In this document: one piece after another, positions 6,940 to 15,058 of the stretch
Numbering within the stretch: position 1 is the stretch's first letter
Layout: every line of letters starts with the position of its first letter
DNA from: Actinomycetes bacterium
Lineage (GTDB): Bacteria; Actinomycetota; Actinomycetes; Propionibacteriales; Propionibacteriaceae
Assembly (NCBI GenBank): GCA_023392635.1
Contig: JAEVYS010000030.1
Span: 1 to 39,554 of the forward strand
Length of the DNA stretch: 39,554 nt
Direction: 5' to 3'
Position numbers and translations under genes: made by a program
Notes under the pieces: generated by a model
Database searches by the model: none
Told to the model about the DNA's origin: nothing
The model's input: the letters and a program-made list of their open reading frames with translations, nothing else

Positions 6940-7890
6940 GTGCCGACCCGCAAGTCCGAACGGATCATGAACCTGGCGATCTGCCTGCTCATGGCCCGGC
7001 GGTTCATCGAGAAGACACAGATCCGCCAGGTCGTCGAGGCCTACCACGACCTCAGCGACGCGGCGTTCGAGCGGACCTTCGAACGGGACAAGGACGAGCT
7101 GCGGGCCATGGGGGTGCCCGTCGAGACGGGCAGCAACAACCCGCTGTTCCCCGACGAGGTCGGCTACCGCATCCGGCGCAAGGACTTCGAACTGCCGGCG
7201 ATCGAGTTCACGTCCGCCGAGACGGCGGCGCTGGGCCTGGCCGCGACCGTGTGGGAGTCGGCAACCCAGGCGGAGCAGGCCGTCACGGCGCTGGCCAAGC
7301 TGCGGGCGGCCGGTGTCGACCCCGATCCCGGACGGCTCGCCGGGCTGTCACCGTCCATCGGGGCCAGGGAACCGGCGTTCGCCAGCATCTGGTCGGCCAC
7401 CATCGACCGCGCGCCGATCCGCTTCTCCTATCGCGGCCAGCAGCGCCGCGTCGAACCGTGGGCGATGACCTACCGGCGCGGCAACTGGTACCTGCTGGGG
7501 CAGGACCGCGACAAGCAGGCGGCGCGCATGTTCAAGGTCGGACGGGTGGACGCCGCGGCCGAGCGGATCGGGAAGGCCGGCAGCTACCGGGTCCCTGATA
7601 TCGACCTCGAGGCGGCCTGGCGGAGCCTGGAGCCACGCCAGCCCGACACCGAGGCGGTGCTGGCCATCCGCACCGGGCGGGCGCCCGACCTGCGCCGGCG
7701 CGGCCGGCCGGTCGCTGCCGCGCAGGGGGTGCCGTCCGGCTACGAGGCGTACGCGGTCAGCTATTCGCGGGCCGCCGACATGGTCGGGGACATCTGCGCC
7801 CACGGCGCGGACGTGCTCGTGCTCGCACCCCAGCATCTGCGCCGCACCGTGATCGCGGAGCTCACGTCCATCGCGGGAGGGGTGTCATGA
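6940..7890 (+). CDS. pafB: WYL-domain transcriptional regulator PafB
   Basis: A 316-residue PafB. PafB and PafC form a heterodimer that activates a large set of DNA-damage genes in mycobacteria. Despite the name, it is not a proteasome subunit. An N-terminal winged helix (about 1-70: MARRFIEKTQIRQVVEAYHDL, then FERTFERDKDELRAMGV) is followed by a WYL domain (about 150-225) with RFSYRGQQRRVEPWAMTYRR and NWYLLGQDRD, and a C-terminal WCX-like region. The GTG at 6940 is chosen because a -10 box ends 7 nt upstream and homologues begin with a similar basic segment. It overlaps pafC by 4 nt (ATGA). Confidence 0.9.
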   Translation: MPTRKSERIMNLAICLLMARRFIEKTQIRQVVEAYHDLSDAAFERTFERDKDELRAMGVPVETGSNNPLFPDEVGYRIRRKDFELPAIEFTSAETAALGLAATVWESATQAEQAVTALAKLRAAGVDPDPGRLAGLSPSIGAREPAFASIWSATIDRAPIRFSYRGQQRRVEPWAMTYRRGNWYLLGQDRDKQAARMFKVGRVDAAAERIGKAGSYRVPDIDLEAAWRSLEPRQPDTEAVLAIRTGRAPDLRRRGRPVAAAQGVPSGYEAYAVSYSRAADMVGDICAHGADVLVLAPQHLRRTVIAELTSIAGGVS

Positions 7891-8831
7891 CCTCCGCGGA
7901 ACAGGTGAACCGGCTGCTGGCGCTGGTGCCGTACCTCCAGTCCCACCCGGACGCCGAGCTGGGCACCACCGCCGGCGTCTTCGGGGTGTCGCCGGAGCAG
8001 TTGCTCGACGACCTGAACGTGCTCTGGTACTGCGGGCTGCCCGGCGGGATGCCCGGCGACCTCATCGAGATCGACATGGAGACGGTGGCCGAGTCCGGAC
8101 GCATCCGCCTCACCAACGCCGAGTACCTGAGCCGCCCGATGCGGTTCACCCCCGACGAGGCGATGAGCCTCGTTGTCGCCCTGCGGGCGATGCGCGAACT
8201 CGCCGGCGGGCAGCAGGGCGAGGGCATCGACTCGGCGCTGGCGAAGCTCGAGCAGGCCACCGGCGAGGCGGGGCCCCGGCCGCAGGTCCTGGTGGCCGTC
8301 GGCTCCGAGGAGATCCGTTCCGAACTGGCGGACGCGATCGCCGCCGGTGAGGTGGTCGAGCTGGACTACCTCGGCGCCGGCCTCGACCCGAGCACGCCGC
8401 GGGTCGCGCCGCTGCGCCTGATCACCCGCGAGGGGTTCGGCTACCTGCAGGCGTGGAGCCTGGAGCGGGGTGCCTGGCGCACCTACCGGCTGGACCGCAT
8501 CGGCGCGGTCCGGCGGACGGGCGAACCGGCGGCCGACCACGGCGAACCGCCCGAGTTCGGCCCCGGCTGGCTCGAGCAGCGACCGGACGCCGCCGAGGTG
8601 ACGCTCCGCCTCAGGCCCACGGCGGCGTGGATCACCGAGTACCACCCGATCCGCGCGGTCCGGCACGAGAAGTCGGCGTTGGAGGTCGACCTGCTCGTCG
8701 CCGATCCCGCGTGGCTGCGCTCGCTGCTGCTCCGGCTGGGCCGCGAGGTGATCGCGGTCCGCCCGCCGGAGGCCGCCGCCGGTGCGGCGGAGTCCGCCGT
8801 CGAAGCGCTGGCGGCGTACCGGGCGGGGTAG
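7887..8831 (+). CDS. pafC: WYL-domain transcriptional regulator PafC
   Basis: A 314-residue partner of PafB. The N-terminal winged helix is at about 1-65 (EQVNRLLALVPYLQSHPDAE and VSPEQLLDDLNVLWYCGLPG). The WYL domain (about 150-220) contains VVELDYLGAGLDPSTPRVAP and GYLQAWSLERGAWRTYRLDR, and a WCX-like C-terminal domain follows to about 310. It is coupled to pafB through an ATGA overlap. Its TAG stop doubles as the first three bases of the -10 box of the next gene. Confidence 0.9.
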   Translation: MTSAEQVNRLLALVPYLQSHPDAELGTTAGVFGVSPEQLLDDLNVLWYCGLPGGMPGDLIEIDMETVAESGRIRLTNAEYLSRPMRFTPDEAMSLVVALRAMRELAGGQQGEGIDSALAKLEQATGEAGPRPQVLVAVGSEEIRSELADAIAAGEVVELDYLGAGLDPSTPRVAPLRLITREGFGYLQAWSLERGAWRTYRLDRIGAVRRTGEPAADHGEPPEFGPGWLEQRPDAAEVTLRLRPTAAWITEYHPIRAVRHEKSALEVDLLVADPAWLRSLLLRLGREVIAVRPPEAAAGAAESAVEALAAYRAG

Positions 8832-8834
8832 GGT
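8829..8834 (+). promoter_or_regulatory. -10 box overlapping the pafC stop codon
   Basis: TAGGGT stands 7 nt before the ATG at 8842. Its first three bases are the pafC TAG stop codon. Confidence 0.45.
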
Positions 8835-8841
8835 TGCGCCC

Positions 8842-9033
8842 ATGGTCTGGGTCCTGGTCTTCGGCGGCATCGCGCTCGCCGGCCTGGTCATGGTCGCGAG
8901 CTACGCCGTGTGGCTGTGGCACAAGGCGTCCGACCTGTTCTCCGAGCTCGAGATGCTGGGCAGGCGCGGCGAGGAACTCGCCGAACTGCTGAGCCGCATC
9001 CAGCCGGAGTTGCCTGCGCGTCCCGGGAGCTAA
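8842..9033 (+). CDS. Small single-span membrane protein between pafC and tatA
   Basis: A 63-residue protein with one predicted transmembrane helix at about 2-26 (VWVLVFGGIALAGLVMVASY), followed by an amphipathic, coiled-coil-like stretch (ASDLFSELEMLGRRGEELAE) and a short polar tail. The size and layout recall TatA/TatB (N-terminal membrane helix, then amphipathic helix), but I see no TatA-type FG hinge. The ATG at 8842 is chosen because a -10 box ends 7 nt upstream. The alternative upstream start adds a 20-residue basic segment that overlaps pafC. Its function is unknown; its position suggests a membrane role linked to the Tat genes. Confidence 0.75.
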   Translation: MVWVLVFGGIALAGLVMVASYAVWLWHKASDLFSELEMLGRRGEELAELLSRIQPELPARPGS

Positions 9034-9071
9034 GGTAGCCCCGGAGCAAGAGAGCGGAGAAGGAGGGCGCC
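9031..9071 (+). promoter_or_regulatory. tatA promoter -10 and strong ribosome binding site
   Basis: TAAGGT at 9031-9036 overlaps the TAA stop of the preceding gene. A purine-rich AGAAGGAGGG Shine-Dalgarno (about 9058-9067) precedes the tatA ATG at 9072. Unlike its neighbours, tatA is therefore probably led by a short 5' UTR. Confidence 0.45.
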
Positions 9072-9332
9072 ATGCCGAGTCTTGGTGGCTGGGAATGGGT
9101 GATCCTTGCCTTGATCGCACTGCTGCTGTTCGGTGGGTCGCGGTTGGCCGGGATCGGCAAGAACGCCGGACGCGCGATCCGCGACTTCAAGGACGAGACG
9201 TCCTCCCTGCGTTCGGGCGCCACCACGGCGGAGCCGGCCCCTCCGGTCACCCCCGCAGCACCGGCCAACCCGGGCGGCGCGGCACCCTCGCCGTCCCCGG
9301 TCGATCCGGACGCCGAGACCGGCAGGTCCTGA
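9072..9332 (+). CDS. tatA: Sec-independent protein translocase TatA
   Basis: An 86-residue TatA, the pore- or thinning-forming subunit of the twin-arginine translocase that exports folded proteins. It has an N-terminal membrane helix (WEWVILALIALLLFGGSRLA, with the FGG hinge at about 20-22), an amphipathic helix (GIGKNAGRAIRDFKDE) and a Pro/Ala/Ser-rich unstructured tail (about 48-86). tatC follows after 9 nt. A tatB gene is not apparent nearby; many actinobacteria place tatB elsewhere. Confidence 0.93.
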   Translation: MPSLGGWEWVILALIALLLFGGSRLAGIGKNAGRAIRDFKDETSSLRSGATTAEPAPPVTPAAPANPGGAAPSPSPVDPDAETGRS

Positions 9333-9341
9333 GCCGGAACG

Positions 9342-10169
9342 ATGGCTGAGGGGAAGCGTCGGCGCCTGGCCTGGCTGAGGCCACCGGAGGCCGGACCTGG
9401 TGGGGTGATGTCGCTGGGCGACCACCTGCGTGAGCTGCGGTACCGGCTGATCGTCGCCGTCGTCGCCATCCTCGTGCTCAGCCTGCTCTCTGCGATCTGG
9501 TACGACGCGCTCTACCAGGTGATGCTCCGGCCCTACCTGCTGGCCGTCGAGATGCTGAAGGCGAGCAACCCCAACCTCACCCCGACCACCGTCATCTCCG
9601 GAGTGACCGAGCCGCTCATGATGGCCTTCAAGGTGTGCGCGGTGGCCGGTGTGGTGCTGGCCAGCCCCGTCTGGCTGTACCAGCTGTGGGCATTCATCGT
9701 GCCCGCGCTGCTCACCAAGGAGCGTCGCTACGCCCTCGGCTTTCTGTCGGCGGCGATACCGCTGTTCCTGCTCGGGGTCGTGATCGGGTACTACATCATG
9801 CCGCAGGGTATCTCGGTCCTCCTCGCCTTCACCCCGTCCAGCGTCCCGGTGACCAACCTCATCGACGTGCAGGACTTCCTCGAACTCACCCTGAAGCTCA
9901 TGGTCGTGTTCGGCGTGGGTTTCCTGATCCCGGTGTTCGTGGTCGGCCTCAACATGGTGGGCGTCCTGAAGGCGACCTCGTTGAAGAAGGTGCGCACGTA
10001 CGTGATCTTCGGCATCTTCGTGTTCGGTGCGGCAGCCACCCCCTCGACCGACCCGTTCTCGATGCTGGCGCTCGCCATCCCGATGACACTGCTGTACCTG
10101 GGCGCCGAGGTCGTCTGCAAGGTGCTCGACCGCCGCAAGGCCAGGGATCTCGCGCTCGCGGAGGCGTGA
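9342..10169 (+). CDS. tatC: Sec-independent protein translocase TatC
   Basis: A 275-residue TatC, the twin-arginine signal receptor of the Tat translocase. The cytoplasmic N-terminus carries the conserved MSLGDHLRELRYRL (about 23-36), including the Glu needed for signal recognition. Six hydrophobic spans can be traced (about 36-56, 93-118, 128-150, 178-200, 213-230 and 232-255). The conserved loop region FVVGLNMVGVL is present. It is transcribed with tatA and abuts the next gene directly (the TGA is followed at once by a GTG). Confidence 0.94.
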   Translation: MAEGKRRRLAWLRPPEAGPGGVMSLGDHLRELRYRLIVAVVAILVLSLLSAIWYDALYQVMLRPYLLAVEMLKASNPNLTPTTVISGVTEPLMMAFKVCAVAGVVLASPVWLYQLWAFIVPALLTKERRYALGFLSAAIPLFLLGVVIGYYIMPQGISVLLAFTPSSVPVTNLIDVQDFLELTLKLMVVFGVGFLIPVFVVGLNMVGVLKATSLKKVRTYVIFGIFVFGAAATPSTDPFSMLALAIPMTLLYLGAEVVCKVLDRRKARDLALAEA

Positions 10170-11132
10170 GTGGCTCTCCGTTACGACGGGCCCACCCTGA
10201 CGCTGGTGGTGAACCCCGCGGCCGGCCACGGACGTGCCCGGCGCCTCCTGCCGCTGCTCACCGCCGGGCTGGTCGCCGGGCTTCCGGAAGCCAACCTGCA
10301 CGTCCACCAGACCACGTCGTTCAGTGACGCCCGCCTGCGCTGCATCGAGGCGGTCGAGCAGGCCCGTCCGGTGGTGGAGGGGCACCGCGGCGACGCGCTC
10401 GTGGTGATGGGCGGCGACGGCATGATGCACCTCGGGCTGAACGCCGCCGCGGGGACGTCCGTGCCGCTCGGGCTGGTCGCCGCCGGGCGGGGCAACGACT
10501 TCTGCCGTGGGGTGGGCGTGCCCAACGACCTGCCCGGGGCGATCCGCACGATCGTCGCCGGGGTGACCCGCCGCATCGACCTGATGGAGGCCACCGGACG
10601 CCTCGTCGAGGGTGCCGAACGCCGCTGGGTCGGCTCGATCGTGAGTACCGGCTTCGACGCACGGGTGAACTACCGCACGAACCACCTGCGCTTCAGCCTG
10701 GGCCAGCTCAGCTACACGTGGACGGCCCTGGCCGAGCTGAGCCGGTTCGAGCCGCTGCCGTACCGGCTGAGGATCGACGGTGAGCAGCGCGACCAGACGG
10801 CGATGATCGTCGCGGTGGGCAACGCCGGCTGGTTCGGTGGTGGCATGCGGGGCTGCCCCGACGCCGACGTCACCGACGGCCTCCTCGACATCACGCTGGT
10901 CAATCCGGTCAGCCGGGCCACCCTCCTGCGCCTGCTTCCCGCGATGTTCAGCGGGAAGTTCGTCCGCGACCCGGCGGTGGAGCAGTTGCGGGCGCGTGAG
11001 GTCGTGGTCGACGGCGACGGACTGTACGGAATGGCGGACGGGGAGGAGCTCGGACCGGTCCCGCTGCGCCTGCGGGCGGTGCCGGACATGCTCAGCCTCT
11101 TCGTCCCCGCTGCGGTCGCGGGCGCCGCATAG
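10170..11132 (+). CDS. Diacylglycerol kinase family lipid kinase
   Basis: A 320-residue protein of the DAGK catalytic (YegS/BmrU-like) family. It starts with TLTLVVNPAAGHGRARRLLP (the phosphate-binding NPxxG loop) and has the nucleotide-binding VVMGGDGMMHLGLNA near 86-100 and PLGLVAAGRGNDFCRGVGVP near 111-130. Such enzymes phosphorylate diacylglycerol or sphingoid lipids, feeding phosphatidic acid back into phospholipid synthesis. The substrate here is not determinable. A diacylglycerol-kinase-like gene between tatC and helY is usual in Streptomyces. The GTG start is immediately after the tatC stop. Its TAG stop forms part of the helY -10 box. Confidence 0.88.
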   Translation: MALRYDGPTLTLVVNPAAGHGRARRLLPLLTAGLVAGLPEANLHVHQTTSFSDARLRCIEAVEQARPVVEGHRGDALVVMGGDGMMHLGLNAAAGTSVPLGLVAAGRGNDFCRGVGVPNDLPGAIRTIVAGVTRRIDLMEATGRLVEGAERRWVGSIVSTGFDARVNYRTNHLRFSLGQLSYTWTALAELSRFEPLPYRLRIDGEQRDQTAMIVAVGNAGWFGGGMRGCPDADVTDGLLDITLVNPVSRATLLRLLPAMFSGKFVRDPAVEQLRAREVVVDGDGLYGMADGEELGPVPLRLRAVPDMLSLFVPAAVAGAA

Positions 11133-11135
11133 GTT
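11130..11135 (+). promoter_or_regulatory. -10 box of leaderless helY promoter, overlapping dagK-type gene stop
   Basis: TAGGTT lies 7 nt before the helY GTG at 11143. The TAG is also the stop codon of the upstream lipid kinase gene. This decides the helY start against the longer open frame, which begins inside the kinase gene. Confidence 0.5.
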
Positions 11136-11142
11136 GGGAGCC

Positions 11143-13866
11143 GTGGACTCCCTCACCGCGTTCCGTGCGCAGTACCCGTTCGCCCTCGACGACTACCAGG
11201 TGACGGCGTGCGGCCACGTGGCTGCGGGCAGCGGCGTCCTCGTGGCCGCCCCCACCGGGGCCGGCAAGACCGTGGTGGGCGAGTTCGCCGTGTTCCTCGC
11301 GCTGCAGACCGGTCGCAAGTGCTTCTACACCACTCCCATCAAGGCGTTGAGCAACCAGAAGTACCACGACCTGTGCGCGCGACACGGGGAGGACGCGGTC
11401 GGCCTGCTGACCGGGGACACCAGCATCAACGGCGAGGCGCAGGTGGTGGTGATGACCACCGAGGTGCTGCGGAACATGCTGTACGCCGGGTCGCCCACGC
11501 TGGCGAACCTCGGCTTCGTGGTGATGGACGAGGTGCACTACCTGGCGGACCGGTTCCGGGGAGCGGTGTGGGAGGAGGTGATCATCTCGCTGGCCGAGTC
11601 GGTGCAGCTGGTGGCCCTCTCGGCGACGGTCAGTAACGCCGAGGAGTTCGGTGACTGGCTCTCCGAGGTGCGCGGTGGCGTCGAGGTGGTCGTCACGGAG
11701 CGCCGGCCGGTGCCGCTGTACCAGCACGTCATGGTGGGGCGCCGCCTGCTCGAGCTCTTCGCCGGCGAGGACGTCAACCCCGAACTGGTGCGGCTGGCGA
11801 AGGAGGAGTCGCGCAGCCAGCGCGACGACAGCCGCCGTCCGCGCGGGCGTGGCGGGAACGGGCGCCGCGCCAGCGCCTACGGGTCGGGACGCTACGGCGG
11901 CGCGGCAGCCCGCCAGCACCTGGAGGCGAGCCGCCACCTCGTCCCTCGTCGCGACGCGACCATCGAGCGACTCTCGGCGGAGAACCTCCTGCCGGCGATC
12001 TACTTCATCTTCTCCCGCCAGGGGTGCGACACCGCGGTGGGCCAGCTGGCCAACTCCGGGCTGGCCCTCACCTCGCCGGCCGAGCGGCGCGCGCTCGCCG
12101 AGATCGCCGCCCGCCACACCGCAGGGCTCGGCCCCGACGACCTCGCCGCCCTCGAGTACGACCGGTTCCTGGCAGCGTTCACCGACGGCATCGCCGCCCA
12201 CCACGCCGGCCTGCTCCCTGCCTTCAAGGAGGCGGTGGAGGAGGCGTTCACCGCGGGGCTGGTGAAGGTGGTCTTCGCGACCGAGACGCTCGCGCTCGGC
12301 ATCAACATGCCGGCGCGCTGCGTCGTGCTGGAGAAGCTGGTGAAGTACAACGGGGAGAGCCACGCCGACATCACCGCCGGCGAGTACACCCAGCTCACCG
12401 GGCGCGCGGGGCGCCGCGGCATCGACGTCGAGGGCCACGCCGTGGTGAGCTGGCAGCCCGGTCTCGACCCCCGGGCGCTGGCCGGGCTGGCGTCCCGGCG
12501 CACCTATCCGCTGCGGTCCTCGTTCCAGCCCACCTACAACATGGCGGTGAACCTGGTGGCCACGGTCGGTCGTGAGCGCGCACGGGGGCTGCTGGAGCAG
12601 TCCTTCGCGCAGTACCAGTCCGACCGCGGGGTGGTCGGGTTGGCGCACACCATCGCAGCCAGCAAGGCGCGCGCCGCCGAGGAGTGGGGACGCGCGGGAT
12701 GCGAGCACGGCGACGCCGTGGACTACTTCCGGTTGCGGGCGAGGATCTCGGGGGCCGAGGCCGACGCTGCGCGGGAGCGACGCGCGGACCGCAGGTCGGA
12801 GGTGATCGGCGCACTGCGCGACCTGCGGGCGGGCGACGTGATCGACATCCCGGCGAAGCGGCACCGCAGCTGGGCCGTGGTGGTTGACCCCGGCTCGGGC
12901 GGCGACGGCCCGACGCCGACCGTGCTCACCCCCGATCGCCAGGTGAAGCGCCTGACGACGCTCGACTTCCCGGTCCCGCCCACGGTCGCGGCCCGCGTCA
13001 AGGTGCCCAAGCACTTCGACCTGCGCTCGACCGCGTCCCGGCGGAACCTCGCCGCGGCACTGCTGTCCCGCATCCAGCAGGGCGGGCTGGAGGTGCGCGA
13101 CCCGGCCGAGGTCGCGGACGCGGACGCGATGGCCACGATCTCCGGGCTCCGTGCCGACCTCAAGCGCCATCCGGTGCACGGGTGCCCCGACCGCGAGGTG
13201 CACGCCCGCCATGCCGAGACCGCGCTGCGCTTCGAGCGCGACGCCGAAGCCGCCCAGCGCCAGGCCGACCGGCGCACCAACACGATCGCGGTCCGCTTCG
13301 ACCGCATCTGTTCGGTGCTGGAGTCCCTGGGCTACCTGAGCGCCGACGGGGGACAGCACGTCACGGAACAGGGCCGGATGCTGGCCCGGATCTACTCCGA
13401 GCTCGACCTGGTCACCGCTGAGGCCGTGCGGGGCGGCGTCTTCGACGACTTGACGGCTCCGCAGCTCGCCGCGGTGGTGTCGAGCCTGGTGTACGAGGCT
13501 CGTGGCGACCGGCGTACCCCCGCGAGGATGCCGGACCGGCGCGCGGAGGATGCGCAGATCCGGCTGCGGGGCGTGTGGCGGGAGGTCTCGCTGACCGAGC
13601 GCGACCACCGGCTGCCGAGCCACGACGAGCCCGACATCGGCTTCGCCGAGGCGATCCACGCCTGGGCGGCGGGGGCCGCGCTGGCTGACGTGCTGTACCT
13701 CTCCGGCCTGACCGCGGGCGACTTCGTCCGGTGGGCCCGACAGGTGGTGGACGCGGCCGGCCAGCTCGCCACCGCGGTCGGTCCGGGCCCCTTGCGCGAA
13801 ACCTGTCGCGACGTGGTGTTCCGGGTGCGGCGCGGGGTGGTGGACGCGGCACCGCTGGAGGACTGA
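11143..13866 (+). CDS. helY: DEAD/DEAH-box (Ski2-like) RNA helicase HelY
   Basis: A 907-residue superfamily 2, Ski2/Mtr4-like helicase. Motifs occur in order: Q-like FALDDYQVTA (13-22), Walker A APTGAGKT (36-43), TTPIKALSNQK, the DEVH box in VVMDEVHYLADRFRG (about 127-141), SATVSNAEEF, and motif VI QLTGRAGRRGID (about 417-428). Between the RecA domains is a basic Arg/Gly-rich insertion (about 225-255). The C-terminal third has the helical DSHCT-type region typical of Ski2-like proteins. These enzymes unwind RNA and help RNA turnover. M. tuberculosis HelY sits in the same tatC-adjacent position. The start is chosen by the -10 box 7 nt upstream. Confidence 0.92.
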   Translation: MDSLTAFRAQYPFALDDYQVTACGHVAAGSGVLVAAPTGAGKTVVGEFAVFLALQTGRKCFYTTPIKALSNQKYHDLCARHGEDAVGLLTGDTSINGEAQVVVMTTEVLRNMLYAGSPTLANLGFVVMDEVHYLADRFRGAVWEEVIISLAESVQLVALSATVSNAEEFGDWLSEVRGGVEVVVTERRPVPLYQHVMVGRRLLELFAGEDVNPELVRLAKEESRSQRDDSRRPRGRGGNGRRASAYGSGRYGGAAARQHLEASRHLVPRRDATIERLSAENLLPAIYFIFSRQGCDTAVGQLANSGLALTSPAERRALAEIAARHTAGLGPDDLAALEYDRFLAAFTDGIAAHHAGLLPAFKEAVEEAFTAGLVKVVFATETLALGINMPARCVVLEKLVKYNGESHADITAGEYTQLTGRAGRRGIDVEGHAVVSWQPGLDPRALAGLASRRTYPLRSSFQPTYNMAVNLVATVGRERARGLLEQSFAQYQSDRGVVGLAHTIAASKARAAEEWGRAGCEHGDAVDYFRLRARISGAEADAARERRADRRSEVIGALRDLRAGDVIDIPAKRHRSWAVVVDPGSGGDGPTPTVLTPDRQVKRLTTLDFPVPPTVAARVKVPKHFDLRSTASRRNLAAALLSRIQQGGLEVRDPAEVADADAMATISGLRADLKRHPVHGCPDREVHARHAETALRFERDAEAAQRQADRRTNTIAVRFDRICSVLESLGYLSADGGQHVTEQGRMLARIYSELDLVTAEAVRGGVFDDLTAPQLAAVVSSLVYEARGDRRTPARMPDRRAEDAQIRLRGVWREVSLTERDHRLPSHDEPDIGFAEAIHAWAAGAALADVLYLSGLTAGDFVRWARQVVDAAGQLATAVGPGPLRETCRDVVFRVRRGVVDAAPLED

Positions 13867-13874
13867 CCCTGTCC

Positions 13875-13880
13875 TAGCCT
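13875..13880 (+). promoter_or_regulatory. -10 box of leaderless hisF promoter
   Basis: TAGCCT lies 6 nt before the hisF ATG at 13887, in the 20-bp gap after the helY stop. Confidence 0.5.
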
Positions 13881-13886
13881 TGGGGC

Positions 13887-14648
13887 ATGTCGCTCGCCAT
13901 CCGGGTCATTCCCTGCCTCGACGTCCATGACGGGCGGGTGGTGAAGGGCGTCAACTTCCGCAATCTTCGCGACGCCGGCGACCCCGTCGACCTGGCCGCC
14001 GCCTACGGTGCCGAGGGCGCCGACGAGCTGGTCTTCCTCGACATCTCCGCGTCCGCTGAGGGTCGCGACACGATGTACGACGTGGTGACCCGTACGGCCG
14101 AGACGGTCTTCATCCCCTTGTGCGTCGGTGGGGGAGTGCGCACCGTCGAGGACGTCGACCGCCTCCTGCGCACCGGCGCGGACAAGGTCGGCATCAACAC
14201 CGGGGCGATCGCCCGCCCGGTGTCCATCGACGAGATCGCCGCCCGCTTCGGGAACCAGGTGCTGGTGCTGTCGCTGGACGCCCGGCGGGAGGCCGGCCGT
14301 CCGTCCGGCTTCGGGGTCACCACCCACGGCGGCCGCACCTCGGCCGGGCTGGACGCGCTCGAGTGGGTGCGCGAAGCAGCCGAGCGAGGTGTCGGGGAGG
14401 TCCTGCTCAACTCGATGGACGCCGACGGCACCACGGCCGGGTTCGACGTCGAGCTGATCGCTGCCGTGAAGGCAGCGGTCGACGTGCCGGTGATCGCCTC
14501 GGGAGGCGCCGGCACCGTGGCGCACTTCGTCGAGGCGGCCCGGGCCGGTGCGGATGCGGTGCTGGCCGCCAGCGTCTTCCACTACGGGACGCTGGGCATC
14601 GCCGAGGTCAAGGCCGGCCTCGCCGCAGCCGGTTTCGCCGTACGCTGA
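13887..14648 (+). CDS. hisF: Imidazole glycerol phosphate synthase subunit HisF
   Basis: A 253-residue (beta/alpha)8 barrel. HisF is the cyclase subunit. It uses ammonia from the HisH glutaminase to turn PRFAR into imidazole glycerol phosphate and AICAR in histidine synthesis. The catalytic pair is present: Asp12 in RVIPCLDVHDGRVVKG and Asp131 in VLVLSLDARR. Phosphate-binding loops LCVGGGVRT and VIASGGAGT are intact. No other his gene is in the window, so its partner hisH is elsewhere. Its stop overlaps the last base of the -10 box of the following HIT gene. Confidence 0.95.
   Translation: MSLAIRVIPCLDVHDGRVVKGVNFRNLRDAGDPVDLAAAYGAEGADELVFLDISASAEGRDTMYDVVTRTAETVFIPLCVGGGVRTVEDVDRLLRTGADKVGINTGAIARPVSIDEIAARFGNQVLVLSLDARREAGRPSGFGVTTHGGRTSAGLDALEWVREAAERGVGEVLLNSMDADGTTAGFDVELIAAVKAAVDVPVIASGGAGTVAHFVEAARAGADAVLAASVFHYGTLGIAEVKAGLAAAGFAVR
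14641..14646 (+). promoter_or_regulatory. -10 box of leaderless HIT-gene promoter
   Basis: TACGCT lies 7 nt before the ATG at 14654 and ends in the hisF stop codon. Confidence 0.45.
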
Positions 14649-14653
14649 GTCGT

Positions 14654-15058
14654 ATGGACGACTGCCTGTTCTGCCGCATCGCCGCGGGTGAGATCCCGTC
14701 GAGGCAGGTCTACGCCGACGACGCCGCGATCGCGTTCCTCGACATCAACCCCTGGCACGTCGGCCACACGCTGGTGATCCCCCGTCGGCACGTCGACGAC
14801 CTCCTCGGCGAGCCGGAAGCGCTCACCGAGATCGCGCCGGCGATCAACGCGACCAGCCGGCTGCTGGTGGAGCGGCTCGCCGCCGACGGGCTCAACCTGC
14901 TGAGCAGTTCAGGGGTGGCGGCCGGCCAGGAGGTGTTCCACTTCCACGTGCACCTGGTGCCGCGCTTCGCGCACCGTCCCGGCGTGCAGGAACTGCTCAG
15001 GCACGAGCCGGGGATCGACCTGGACCGGGTGCACCGGCAGATCCTCAGCCGAAGCTGA
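14654..15058 (+). CDS. HIT family nucleotide hydrolase/transferase
   Basis: A 134-residue histidine-triad protein of the Hint/PKCI-like branch. The catalytic triad HxHxH is FHFHVHLVPR (His96, His98, His100). Cys4 and Cys7 (CLFC) near the N-terminus match the zinc pair seen in many family members. Such proteins hydrolyse nucleoside phosphoramidates or related adenylated compounds; the natural substrate is unknown. The start at 14654 is set by a -10 box 7 nt upstream and by the family-typical beginning DDCLFCRI. The 3' end overlaps the convergent SpoIID-domain gene by 14 nt. Confidence 0.9.
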   Translation: MDDCLFCRIAAGEIPSRQVYADDAAIAFLDINPWHVGHTLVIPRRHVDDLLGEPEALTEIAPAINATSRLLVERLAADGLNLLSSSGVAAGQEVFHFHVHLVPRFAHRPGVQELLRHEPGIDLDRVHRQILSRS

